A stretch of DNA of 44,166 bases. Origin: CAYQFQ01 sp964416925. GTDB lineage: Bacteria; Patescibacteriota; Minisyncoccia; Phycocordibacterales; GWA1-40-21. Of the stretch, positions 1-7,162 are shown piece after piece. Positions within the stretch are counted from its first letter, which is position 1. Each line of letters begins with the position of its first letter. The notes beneath the pieces were generated by a model. That model was not told the origin of the DNA, ran no database searches, and worked only from the letters and a program-made list of their open reading frames with translations. The position numbers and the translations under genes were made by a program. The stretch covers positions 1 to 44,166 of the forward strand of contig CAYQFQ010000003.1 of assembly GCA_964416925.1 (NCBI GenBank), in the 5' to 3' direction.

Positions 1-203
1 ATTCCCCGTAAGGTCACAGAAACAATGAGCCCAACACAAAGTATTGTGTTGGGCGATTGTGTTTTCTGTAGACCTTACGGGGAATCGAAAGACGGAGCGG
101 GACCCAAGTCAGCTGACTTGGGAGGGAGTCAGGGTCGGAGAATTTTATGAGCGACGGCGAATAAAATATCTGTGACCGAAAGTGTACTCACGTTTGCCCG
201 TAA
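1..203 (+). repeat. tRNA-Glu 3'-end mirror element, left copy
   Basis: Positions 1-16 equal the last bases of the tRNA-Glu found at the other end of the window (3' half of the T arm, acceptor strand, discriminator). Then come a terminator-like hairpin (29-39 pairs with 44-54), an inverted tRNA end (71-89), a perfect 20-bp palindrome (103-122), a hairpin enclosed by GGTC/GACC (133-136 and 174-177) and a decayed direct tRNA-end copy near 193-203. Bases 1-96 match the reverse complement of 44011-44106 with a single mismatch; beyond 96 only parts such as GACCGAAAGTGTA (174-186) stay alike. The scaffold starts inside this repeat, so whether an intact tRNA lies to the left cannot be seen. Confidence 0.75.
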
Positions 204-322
204 TTGCTTACGTCGGGGAATCGAAGCCTGCTTGAGTATTTTATCGAGCTTTCTTAAACGAAGAGAAAATCCAAGCACGGATACTGTTCCTGTAAGGAAA
301 GATATCCCCGTAAGGTCACCAT
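202..322 (+). repeat. Second tRNA-end mirror segment with 24-bp shared core
   Basis: Positions 202-225 are identical over 24 bp to 1431-1454. They read as the reverse complement of a tRNA end (T-loop TTCGATT, T-stem CCCCG, then ACGTAAGC). At 306-322 the forward sequence CCCCGTAAGGTCACCA follows, a tRNA-Glu 3' end that even continues with CCA. Between them are hairpin-prone AT-rich arms. No complete tRNA is present. No convincing gene lies in 1-411; the short open frames there are a by-product of the repeats. Confidence 0.6.
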
Positions 323-411
323 TTAGAGCTAGCTCGAGTAGTAATATTTTCTTAATGTCCATGACTCGAAAAAATTAGATATTCAGATTTATTTATTATA
401 TAATGGTAAGC

Positions 412-1206
412 ATGGAAAAAGAAAAAACCGCACAGGATGAAAAGTTCCAATCCTTTGTCAGAAAGTTTACTGCAGATTTATACAGTCATGGTGGTAACAA
501 AACTGACGATATTAAAGAATTTAAACCAGAATTAGCGGATGAGTATAATCTTTCCTCTCTAGGTTATGTTGTGGATGATTTAATTGCGCACTTACATAAA
601 TACTTAGAGTGTAATGACTTAAATAAAAAAGAGTTCGGACAAGAATTGATATCTTACTTTGCTCACGATTTAAGCAGAGCGATGTATTATACCAAGTCGA
701 TAAAAAACAATTCAATTGTTACTGAACTTAATCAAATCTTTGATGAACTATTCCATAGTCAGGAAACACATGGAAAGGAAAATGAATTAGACTACGCTAA
801 AGTGTTGGATAGAGTCGAGCAAATTAAGACTGAGCTTGGAATTAAATTATCTGACAGATTTATTTTTGGTGAAAAATTAGGAATAAGAAGAGAAGACATG
901 ATAACTGCTCTTTTGAAAACAAGACTAGAACGAATAACAGGTTATGTTGATGAAAAAAAGAAATTTTTATGGGAATTGTTTGATTCAAGTATGGGTAGAC
1001 TTATAAGTGCAGATAATGTTGAGGGTGTGACCTTAACGAGACAGGCTTTTAGCTCCGAAGTATCCTTTGAAGAGACAATCACCATAATTAAAAAATTAGT
1101 TGTTATGGTTGATGATTTAGATAAAGAGACGGTTCGGTACGATGCAGAATCGCTAAACGAAGTAAAATTTATCCTGTCAAAGATCGAAGAAATTATGAAC
1201 CGATAA
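412..1206 (+). CDS. Hypothetical charged, helix-rich cytoplasmic protein
   Basis: 264 residues, no signal peptide or membrane segment, rich in Lys/Glu/Asp and in predicted helical stretches; I recognise no family. The start is placed at 412 rather than the in-frame ATG at 403, because 403 lies inside the TATAAT box (399-404); from 412 the gene fits the leaderless pattern (box, 7 nt, ATG) seen elsewhere here. Base composition is AT-rich like the core genes. It stands alone between two blocks of tRNA-3'-end repeats (1-322 and 1368-1558), so it could be cargo of an integrated element or simply a neighbour of an insertion hotspot. No integrase motif is visible in it. Confidence 0.7.
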   Translation: MEKEKTAQDEKFQSFVRKFTADLYSHGGNKTDDIKEFKPELADEYNLSSLGYVVDDLIAHLHKYLECNDLNKKEFGQELISYFAHDLSRAMYYTKSIKNNSIVTELNQIFDELFHSQETHGKENELDYAKVLDRVEQIKTELGIKLSDRFIFGEKLGIRREDMITALLKTRLERITGYVDEKKKFLWELFDSSMGRLISADNVEGVTLTRQAFSSEVSFEETITIIKKLVVMVDDLDKETVRYDAESLNEVKFILSKIEEIMNR

Positions 1207-1367
1207 AGATTCTTATTTCCATAAACGATTTTTTTATATATTCGTGACCGTTTTATGAATCACGCATAAAATAATATACGCTCGAGAAGTATCAATCCGC
1301 GTCAGTAGATTTTACTAAAAAAGCTTTATGGGGCAATGAATAAAATAGTCTCTATCACGAGAAGGCT
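1207..1367. other. Intergenic stretch with hairpin, no gene
   Basis: AT-rich. It contains the hairpin TTTTATG/CATAAAA (1251-1257 with 1265-1271) preceded by GTGACC, resembling the third hairpin of the left element (about 142-170). It may be a decayed piece of the same repeat family. No coding potential is seen. Confidence 0.4.
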
Positions 1368-1558
1368 CACAAATATAAAAACCATCTGTAAAGGTGGTTT
1401 TTATATTTGTGACCCTAAGTAAGCAATATGAATTGCTTACGTCGGGGAATCGAACGGCGGACTATATTTTTCTTAGTAAAGAAAAATACGAGCCGGTGCC
1501 TAGACTAATAATACGCGACGGCGTATTATTAACAATCAAGGCTCCACCTCGATGTTAA
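1368..1558 (+). repeat. Orphan tRNA-end mirror element (no adjacent tRNA)
   Basis: Order of parts: a 17-bp-stem hairpin (1368-1384 with 1395-1411); a forward acceptor-end fragment GTAAGCAAT; the inverted tRNA end 1431-1454 (identical to 202-225); hairpin 1 from CGGC to GCCG (1455-1495) with a T-rich and an A-rich arm; hairpin 2 with 11-bp arms and a GACG loop (1506-1516, 1517-1520, 1521-1531); and the hairpin-forming GGCTCCACCTCGAT segment repeated at 3101-3114. The CGGCGGA...GAGCCG hairpin followed by a GACG-loop hairpin also occurs in the tRNA-Trp element at 19137-19217. No intact tRNA with this 3' end is in the window. Confidence 0.65.
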
Positions 1559-1560
1559 AT

Positions 1561-1592
1561 AAAAAAACACCAGCATTAGCTGGTGTTTTTTT
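1561..1592 (-). terminator. Bidirectional terminator after trpB
   Basis: A 9-bp stem AACACCAGC/GCTGGTGTT with ATTA loop and A/T tracts on both sides lies directly downstream of the trpB stop. Confidence 0.85.
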
Positions 1593-1595
1593 TAA

Positions 1596-2801
1596 CTAAA
1601 TTTTTAATAAGTTAGCAATATAATCGACGTCTTTATCTCCACGACCAGAGACATTTACTATAATAATTTTATCCTTACTTAATGTTGGAGCTAGTTTCAT
1701 TGTGTAAGCTATCGCATGGGCACTCTCTAGAGCAGGAATAATTCCTTCAACTTTGGAAAGTTCTAAAAAAGCATTTATTGTTTCTTTATCCGATGCTGAA
1801 GTGTACGTAACCCTTCCGATATCTTTTAGATAAGCATGGATGGGTCCGACTCCAGGATAATCTAATCCTGAAGCAATTGAATGAACACTGTTTGGTTCCC
1901 CTTTGTCGTTTTGTAACACAAGAGTTTTCATCCCATGAATTACACCCTCTGTCCCATATGTGATGGTGGCTGCATGTTCACCAATACCCGAACCCTTACC
2001 TGCGGGCTCAACTCCGATGAGATTGACTTTATCATCGAGAAATTCGTGAAATAATCCGATAGCATTCGAACCACCGCCCACACAACCAATTACATAGTCA
2101 GGTAACTTTTTTTCTTGCAGTAATATTTGTTCCTTTGCTTCTTTTCCAACGATGGATTGAAAGTCTCGTACTATCATCGGATATGGATGAGGTCCGACCA
2201 CCGAGCCTATGGCGAAGAAGGTGGTTTTATACTCCTTTATGAAAGTTGCAAAAGCACTATCAACAGCATCTTTAAGACATCTGCCTCCGGTGTTAACTTC
2301 GACGACTTTTGCCCCAAGCAGTTTCATACGAGTTACATTTGGATGCTCTTTAACTATATCAATTGCACCCATATGTATTTCACATTCAAGTCCAAGTAGG
2401 GCGGCTGCCGTAGCCAATGCCACGCCGTGTTGCCCAGCTCCAGTCTCAGCTAGGACTTTTTTCTTTCCCATTCTTTTTGCCAGAAGTGCTTCACCAAGGC
2501 AGTGATTTATCTTATGGGCACCGGTGTGATTTAGGTCTTCACGTTTAAGATATATTTTTGCACCACCCAATTTTTTTGTTAAGTTTTTTGCAAAATAAAG
2601 TGGAGAAGGACGACCGACATAGTTTTTTAGTAAATCGGTATATTCTTTTTGAAACTCAGGATCATTCTTTGCTTTTAAATACTGTTGTTCTATTTCTTGT
2701 AATGGTTTTACTAGCTGAGGGGGAATAAAACTTCCTCCAAATCTCCCGTAGTATCCATCTTTGTCAGGTAATTCTTTTAATGATTTAATTTTTGTTTTCA
2801 T
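1596..2801 (-). CDS. trpB: Tryptophan synthase beta chain
   Basis: 401 residues, full length for the family. The PLP-dependent enzyme condenses indole with L-serine to form tryptophan. Visible motifs are the entry GGSFIPP, the PLP-lysine motif HTGAHKINH (Lys97), the catalytic glutamate in LAETGAGQHG (Glu119), the phosphate-binding GGGSNAIG and the C-terminal SGRGDKD that holds the cofactor pyridine ring. No trpA or other trp gene is nearby, so here it is a stand-alone TrpB, which could use external indole or salvage. It is monocistronic with its own terminator (1561-1592). TAATAA-like sequence lies just upstream of the ATG, and no Shine-Dalgarno is evident. It is flanked on both sides by copies of the GGCTCCACCTCGAT hairpin repeat (1529-1558 and 3088-3119). 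Confidence 0.97.
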   Translation of the reverse strand: MKTKIKSLKELPDKDGYYGRFGGSFIPPQLVKPLQEIEQQYLKAKNDPEFQKEYTDLLKNYVGRPSPLYFAKNLTKKLGGAKIYLKREDLNHTGAHKINHCLGEALLAKRMGKKKVLAETGAGQHGVALATAAALLGLECEIHMGAIDIVKEHPNVTRMKLLGAKVVEVNTGGRCLKDAVDSAFATFIKEYKTTFFAIGSVVGPHPYPMIVRDFQSIVGKEAKEQILLQEKKLPDYVIGCVGGGSNAIGLFHEFLDDKVNLIGVEPAGKGSGIGEHAATITYGTEGVIHGMKTLVLQNDKGEPNSVHSIASGLDYPGVGPIHAYLKDIGRVTYTSASDKETINAFLELSKVEGIIPALESAHAIAYTMKLAPTLSKDKIIIVNVSGRGDKDVDYIANLLKI

Positions 2802-3162
2802 ATAATTTATTATTATTTATTAATTCTTCCAATCTAAAATCTAAGCGCTATTATATTTCGCCAGAATTCAGTACAGTGTTGTTTATAAATAAATTTATTC
2901 ATGTGATTTTAAATGGAAAATAAATAAGCCCACAATAGTGTGGGTCGTTTGTGTCTTATTTAGAAATAATTATTAATACAGCAGAAACTACCCACTTATG
3001 TGAGTTGTCCACCAAGCTATATTTGAATAATTACCTTTCCTAGCCATGAGTTTATTATAGTTCAGGTGTTATTAAGTTGCAAGGGTGTTAATCTAATCGA
3101 GGCTCCACCTCGATTTTAACGATGGGCCGTTGCATTCCTGCAACGGCCCTATATTTGTAGGG
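2802..3162. other. Intergenic region with small hairpins and a repeat
   Basis: No gene is seen. It holds a CCCACA/TGTGGG hairpin near 2930-2945, the repeat 3088-3119 (a perfect 8-bp stem AATCGAGG/CCTCGATT, related to 1529-1558) and a perfect 11-bp GC-rich hairpin, 3124-3134 with 3139-3149 (TTCC loop). Confidence 0.6.
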
Positions 3163-3191
3163 TTGAAATTTTTTTGTCGATATGATATTTT
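3163..3191 (+). promoter_or_regulatory. Putative promoter for the CxxC mini-protein
   Basis: TTGAAA (3163-3168), 17-nt spacer, TATTTT (3186-3191), about 40 nt ahead of the start codon. Confidence 0.4.
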
Positions 3192-3234
3192 TGTTTAAGA
3201 ACCGAGTCAACGCTAAATAGAGGGAGGAATGAGT

Positions 3235-3414
3235 ATGGGATACAAAGGTAAGAGGTTTTCGAAGAATGATGGCAGTCATAGGGCAAAGAATCTTTGCACC
3301 GGACCGTGTGGAAACCCGCTTTCCGGATCAAGGATTCGCGAAGGGAAAAACATTTGTGCTGCGTGCGAGGAGAAAAATCGTACGTCCAGGAGCTCTTCTT
3401 TCGCTCGTCGGTGA
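3235..3414 (+). CDS. Small CxxxC/CxxC zinc-ribbon-like protein
   Basis: 59 residues, basic, with cysteine pairs LCTGPC and ICAAC spaced like a minimal zinc ribbon; function unknown. An ATG at 3229 is in frame, but the strong Shine-Dalgarno AGGGAGG (3221-3227) is only one base away from it and stands 7 nt before the ATG at 3235, so the latter is preferred. The gene is visibly GC-richer than its neighbours and has a leader and ribosome-binding site, unlike the leaderless core genes. It is followed by a UUCG-loop hairpin. It could be a recently acquired or phage-like small gene. The reading frame itself is well supported by the ribosome-binding site. Confidence 0.65.
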   Translation: MGYKGKRFSKNDGSHRAKNLCTGPCGNPLSGSRIREGKNICAACEEKNRTSRSSSFARR

Positions 3415-3429
3415 TGGTGTGTCTCTTGT

Positions 3430-3451
3430 GGCGGTCTCTTCGGAGACCGCC
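3430..3451 (+). terminator. UUCG-loop hairpin after the mini-protein
   Basis: A 9-bp stem GGCGGTCTC/GAGACCGCC closed by TTCG. The following T-run is weak, so it may stabilise the mRNA 3' end as much as terminate. Confidence 0.6.
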
Positions 3452-3459
3452 ATTTACAA

Positions 3460-3487
3460 TTGACACTATTTAATAAAAATATAGTAT
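3460..3487 (+). promoter_or_regulatory. Sigma70-type promoter for the PurH-like gene
   Basis: TTGACA (3460-3465), 16-nt spacer, TAGTAT (3482-3487), giving a leader of about 65 nt before the start at 3558. Confidence 0.7.
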
Positions 3488-3557
3488 TGAGATTATAGGG
3501 AGCATAACCCACCAAAGCCAGCAGGAGTACTGTTGTTGTTCAAAGAAAGGTATAAGT

Positions 3558-4166
3558 ATGAAGAAGAGGACCGCACTGTTGTCTGTTTATGACAAGACGG
3601 GGATTGTGGATTTCGGAAAAGAGCTGAAAACTCTCGGCTTCGATATTCTCGCTTCCGGTGGTACCGCCCGTGCTTTGAAGGAAGCAGGCATTGACGTTGT
3701 CGATGTCGCGACGATTGTTGGTGAACCGATCCTCGGACACCGCGTTGTTACGCTTTCTCGTGAGCTCCATGCGGCGTTGCTTGCCCAGGACAACGAGGCT
3801 GACAATGCTGAACTGCTCCGGCTCGGTGTTCCTCGGATCGATCTCGTGTATGTGAATATGTACCCCTTGAAGGAGGAGACTCTCCGTTTTGGACACACGC
3901 TCGCGAGTGTCATCGAGAAGACCGACATTGGTGGTCCCACGATGCTTCGCTCTGCGGGCAAGGGCCGCCGGATTGTCATGTGCAATCCTGGCCAGATCCA
4001 ACTGGTTCTCTCTACGATCAGGAACTCGGACTTCATGTCCGGCAAATCTATGGAGGAAGAATTCATTTCGAATCTCGTCAGTGAAATGGAGTCCGAAGTC
4101 AGGGACTATTGTGGGGTTTCCGCTGAATTCCATCGTCGGGTCGGTTTGGGAATCGAACAAACCTGA
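3558..4166 (+). CDS. Stand-alone MGS-like / PurH N-domain homologue
   Basis: 202 residues matching only the N-terminal (IMP cyclohydrolase, MGS-like) half of bifunctional PurH: LLSVYDKTGIVDFGKEL at the start, LASGGTARALKEAG, VNMYPL, and the strongly conserved DIGGPTMLRSAGKG. The AICAR transformylase half is absent. The usual KTLHPKIHGGIL block reads VTLSRELHAALL here, so residues thought to act in cyclisation are changed; catalytic activity as IMP cyclohydrolase is therefore uncertain. The Shine-Dalgarno AAAGG ends 7 nt before the ATG. Codon use is clearly GC-richer than priA or trpB beside it, and it has its own promoter and terminator, which suggests a separately acquired or separately regulated unit. 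No other purine gene is in the window. Confidence 0.8.
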   Translation: MKKRTALLSVYDKTGIVDFGKELKTLGFDILASGGTARALKEAGIDVVDVATIVGEPILGHRVVTLSRELHAALLAQDNEADNAELLRLGVPRIDLVYVNMYPLKEETLRFGHTLASVIEKTDIGGPTMLRSAGKGRRIVMCNPGQIQLVLSTIRNSDFMSGKSMEEEFISNLVSEMESEVRDYCGVSAEFHRRVGLGIEQT

Positions 4167-4184
4167 AGTCTGTCATGACGACTC

Positions 4185-4220
4185 AAATCGCCGGGGGAAG
4201 TTTTTCCCCGGCGATTTTTA
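4185..4220 (+). terminator. Terminator after the PurH-like gene
   Basis: A 12-bp stem AAATCGCCGGGG/CCCCGGCGATTT (4185-4196 with 4206-4217) followed by T-rich sequence. It may serve priA from the other side as well. Confidence 0.85.
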
Positions 4221-4229
4221 TATTTTAAA

Positions 4230-6134
4230 TCATAGTAAACTCTCAGGATCGACATTCACAGTATAGTTTTGAGGTAGAGCTTTAAAGACATTTAAAAGTT
4301 TTTCATTTGGCCAATCATCTTTTTTTATTTTTACGACTCCATTTACAGAATATTTTCCTTTTGATTGAGGAATGAAAGCTGGGAAAATATCTATTTCATA
4401 TGGGTCAATAGATTTCTGTAGTTGTTCTACACTTTCCATAACCTCGGTTTTTGTACCGACTATATTTACTTTAATTAATACTGAGAAAGGGGGATAATTT
4501 AACGTCTTTCTATCTTCAAGTTCTTCTTTATAAAAATCAACAAGGTTTCCTCTCATTGCATATTCAAAAATCTTTTGTGATGAGTCACGTGTTTGAATAA
4601 GAAAATTCTTGTCTGTCACAGAGCGGATTTTAAGTAAAATGTTTAAAACTTTTTCATTTATTCTAAAGTCTGGTACTGAGAAGAAGGAATCCATGGACAC
4701 GATTACTGAATTACTTATTTTTTCTGATAAATACAAGAGAGCCATTTCAGTTCCAATAAGAATTGCTTGAGGGGCAGAGTAGAATTTCTCAATTTCGGCT
4801 AAGGCTTTCTTGTGAGTCGGTGTGGCATCGGTATTGATTTGAAATATCTTTTGCTCCGGAAACATCTCTTGAATTTCTTGTTCTACACGTTCGGTGCCAA
4901 TACCTAAGGTTACAAGTCTCCATCCTCCGCAATTTTTACATTTCTCAAGAGCGCTTCTTCTTTCTCCACATTTATGACAAAGGAAAAAGTTTTCAACAGA
5001 AGATTTATGTAAGACAGTGTGTGAAGAACATGAATTACAAGCAACGATAGTTCCACAGTCTGCACAAACAGTAGAAGGGGAAAGTCCACGTCTTCCTACA
5101 AAAACAAACATGTGCTCGTTATTTAAAACGTTTTCTCGAAGCAGTTTTTCCATCTTTGGGCTGATGACCTTGAATTCTGCTTTTTCAATTCCATTTTCAT
5201 CAAGCTTTTTTATTTCCTTCATGTCCATCATCTCTTGAGAAGATGTCGAAAGTGAACGGAATTTTAGAGGGGCAACTTCAACTAGTTCCATTGTTTTATA
5301 CCTATAAATAGTTTCAGCACGAAGTAATAAATCCCCGAAGATTATTCTCATTTTATTTTTCTCGGCAAACTTCTCGGCAAAAAATCTCATGTCAAGATAT
5401 GGTCTTGTCTGGAGTTTATAAGAACGAGCGTTTTCTTTATCGACAATAATGGTACCAATATCTTCTCGAGGAATTGTAAGAAAACCTCCTGTTGCAATAA
5501 TAAGCACTGGATGTTTTTCGGAAAGAATTTGATTGATATTATCAATAACTTCTTTTTTAGAAAGGGAACTATGAAATACGAAAGTGTATTTTTCGATACC
5601 TTTCTGGAGTTTATCTACGGCTTTCTTCAAATCTTGGATTGTTGGAAGACAAAAGAACACAGACGAATCTCTGGCGAATTCTTCTCTAATTAAGCTTCTG
5701 TAGTTTGCGAATCTTTCATCATCAGGTGCCTGAAGGACAAGTTTTTCACAGATTTCCCTCGTGCTTTTCTTCGTTTCGTCTGGAATTCTTATTTTTTCAG
5801 CGTTCTCGAGGATAACTTTTGGTACGATAGAGGAGAGGACGGCACCGACAGAGCTAATATAATATTTTGAGGTATCATCTGCAGAGCTTATAAAGTTTTT
5901 TAGGAGAAGTTTGTGAGATTTGGTTCTCTCTATTTTTTTTAGAGCGAATTCGGAATTTTTTATTTCCGATTTTATATCCTCAACTTCATTTACTGACACC
6001 ACAATAGCGGGAATTGTCCTTTTTCTGAGCGGAACAGTTATAAGAGAGCCGATTTCGACTTCGCTTGCCGTAAAATATGATAGTTGTTCTTTGTTGATAC
6101 CCCTTGAGATCGGTATTACCTCTATGACTTTCAT
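4230..6134 (-). CDS. priA: PriA homologue lacking helicase motifs
   Basis: 634 residues in the PriA (primosomal protein N') family, which reloads the replicative helicase at stalled forks. The zinc-binding module is complete: eight cysteines at 357, 360, 366, 369, 386, 389, 399 and 402. The flanking VGRRGLSPSTVCADCG, GIGTERVEQ, NYPPF and the terminal NVDPESLL are conserved. The ATPase is not: no GxTGSGKT Walker A is present, the Walker B DEEH is DKEN (233-236 in VDKENARSYK), the GSATP motif is FGDLLL (266-271), and QVAGRAGR of motif VI is replaced near 500-510. It is thus probably a DNA- and protein-binding scaffold without helicase activity. The gene is monocistronic; CATTAT 7 nt before the ATG fits a leaderless start. 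Degeneration of this kind could be lineage-wide. Confidence 0.88.
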   Translation of the reverse strand: MKVIEVIPISRGINKEQLSYFTASEVEIGSLITVPLRKRTIPAIVVSVNEVEDIKSEIKNSEFALKKIERTKSHKLLLKNFISSADDTSKYYISSVGAVLSSIVPKVILENAEKIRIPDETKKSTREICEKLVLQAPDDERFANYRSLIREEFARDSSVFFCLPTIQDLKKAVDKLQKGIEKYTFVFHSSLSKKEVIDNINQILSEKHPVLIIATGGFLTIPREDIGTIIVDKENARSYKLQTRPYLDMRFFAEKFAEKNKMRIIFGDLLLRAETIYRYKTMELVEVAPLKFRSLSTSSQEMMDMKEIKKLDENGIEKAEFKVISPKMEKLLRENVLNNEHMFVFVGRRGLSPSTVCADCGTIVACNSCSSHTVLHKSSVENFFLCHKCGERRSALEKCKNCGGWRLVTLGIGTERVEQEIQEMFPEQKIFQINTDATPTHKKALAEIEKFYSAPQAILIGTEMALLYLSEKISNSVIVSMDSFFSVPDFRINEKVLNILLKIRSVTDKNFLIQTRDSSQKIFEYAMRGNLVDFYKEELEDRKTLNYPPFSVLIKVNIVGTKTEVMESVEQLQKSIDPYEIDIFPAFIPQSKGKYSVNGVVKIKKDDWPNEKLLNVFKALPQNYTVNVDPESLL

Positions 6135-6229
6135 TTGTCATATAATGACAGAAAAACGCATTAAATTCAAGTTCAATTTTGCTTTTAGGTGTTTGATTTA
6201 AGATGCTGAATTTGGTAGAATTGAAAGGT

Positions 6230-6868
6230 ATGATTATAACCTATCAAGGGGTGGAGTTTTTTAAAGTTCAATTTGGCGATATTACTATCGCTTTTAACCC
6301 GATCTCAAAAGAGTCAAAATTCAAAACAACTCGTTTTTTTTCTGATATCGCTTTGGTATCACTTAATGATAAAGATTTTAACGGAGTAGAGAACCTTTCT
6401 TACAACGGAAAAGACCCTTTTGCTATAACTGGTCCTGGGGAATACGAAGTTAAAGAAGTGGTTATAAAAGGTTTTCCTTCAAAATCCGTGTATGGTGGCA
6501 AAGACAGAATCAATACTATTTATTCAGTACACCTTGAGAATATGAATATTTGTTTTCTCGGAGCACTTTCAGATGAAAATCTAAGTAAAGAAGTAACCGA
6601 AGACCTTGGGGATGTTGATATACTTTTTGTCCCTATCGGAAATGATGGTGTTATGAATCCTGCAAAGGCTGGAAAGCTTGCTGTGGAGATAGAGCCTAGG
6701 ATTATTATACCGATGCATTTTGGTGAAGTTGGTGAAAAAGATTCACTAAAAAAGTTTTTGAAAGAAACAGGACAAGAGGACGTAAAGGCAGTAGACAAGC
6801 TTACGCTTAAGAAGAAAGATTTGGATGGCAAGGAAGGTGAGGTGGTAGTATTGTCGGCACAAGCATAA
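6230..6868 (+). CDS. Degenerate metallo-beta-lactamase-fold protein (UlaG/UPF0173-like)
   Basis: 212 residues from the ATG at 6230; an ATG at 6203 would add nine residues not typical of the family. MIITYQGVEFFKVQFGD and GPGEYEV are typical of UlaG/UPF0173-type MBL-fold hydrolases, as is IIPMHFGE near the end. The HxHxDH metal-binding loop should follow the third strand, but the sequence there is ALVSLNDKDFN, with no histidines. Most metal ligands are therefore missing and hydrolase activity is doubtful. It starts divergently from priA and is followed, 9 nt after its stop, by a small membrane protein gene, so the two probably share an mRNA leading toward gyrA. It may have become a binding or structural protein. 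Confidence 0.75.
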   Translation: MIITYQGVEFFKVQFGDITIAFNPISKESKFKTTRFFSDIALVSLNDKDFNGVENLSYNGKDPFAITGPGEYEVKEVVIKGFPSKSVYGGKDRINTIYSVHLENMNICFLGALSDENLSKEVTEDLGDVDILFVPIGNDGVMNPAKAGKLAVEIEPRIIIPMHFGEVGEKDSLKKFLKETGQEDVKAVDKLTLKKKDLDGKEGEVVVLSAQA

Positions 6869-6877
6869 TCAAAGTTG

Positions 6878-7132
6878 ATGTTTAAAAAATTACAAGATAG
6901 AAGTGAGGGCGAGAAAAAAATAATTGGACTCACATTGTCTTTAGTAATAACTTTGTTTATTATAGGAGGCTGGATAGTTTATAAAAAGGCAATTAACAAA
7001 GTTGGTGAGACAAGCGTCTCCTTTTGGTCAACAAAAGGATTTCAAAACATGAAGAATCAAGTCGGATCAATTTTTAACTTTACTAATTCCGCTTTGAAAG
7101 ATTTTCCTTTAGAAGAAGGTGAGAATAAATAA
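6878..7132 (+). CDS. Small single-span membrane protein, unknown
   Basis: 84 residues. A basic N-terminus (MFKKLQDRSEGEKK) is followed by one hydrophobic segment, about residues 15-36 (IIGLTLSLVITLFIIGGWIV), and a C-terminal part of about 45 residues probably outside the cytoplasm or membrane-apposed. No family is recognised. A TTG in frame one codon upstream is possible, but ATG at 6878 is the natural start. It lies between the MBL-fold gene and gyrA, 30 nt ahead of gyrA, probably in one transcript. Confidence 0.7.
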   Translation: MFKKLQDRSEGEKKIIGLTLSLVITLFIIGGWIVYKKAINKVGETSVSFWSTKGFQNMKNQVGSIFNFTNSALKDFPLEEGENK

Positions 7133-7162
7133 AAAAATCACGCCTAAGGCGGATGCAAACAT

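Noticed and set aside
172..378. Open frame of 68 codons on the plus strand (and one opposite it)
   Set aside because: It lies wholly inside the tRNA-end repeats and hairpins, has no ribosome-binding site or leaderless promoter, and the translation resembles no protein.
3540..4160. Long antisense frame of about 206 codons opposite the PurH-like gene
   Set aside because: It is the shadow of a GC-rich gene; the plus-strand protein has clear family motifs.
4141..4160. GGGAATCGAAC near the end of the PurH-like gene, resembling the mirror-element core
   Set aside because: Short match within codons for the conserved protein end, with no adjacent hairpins or tRNA end.
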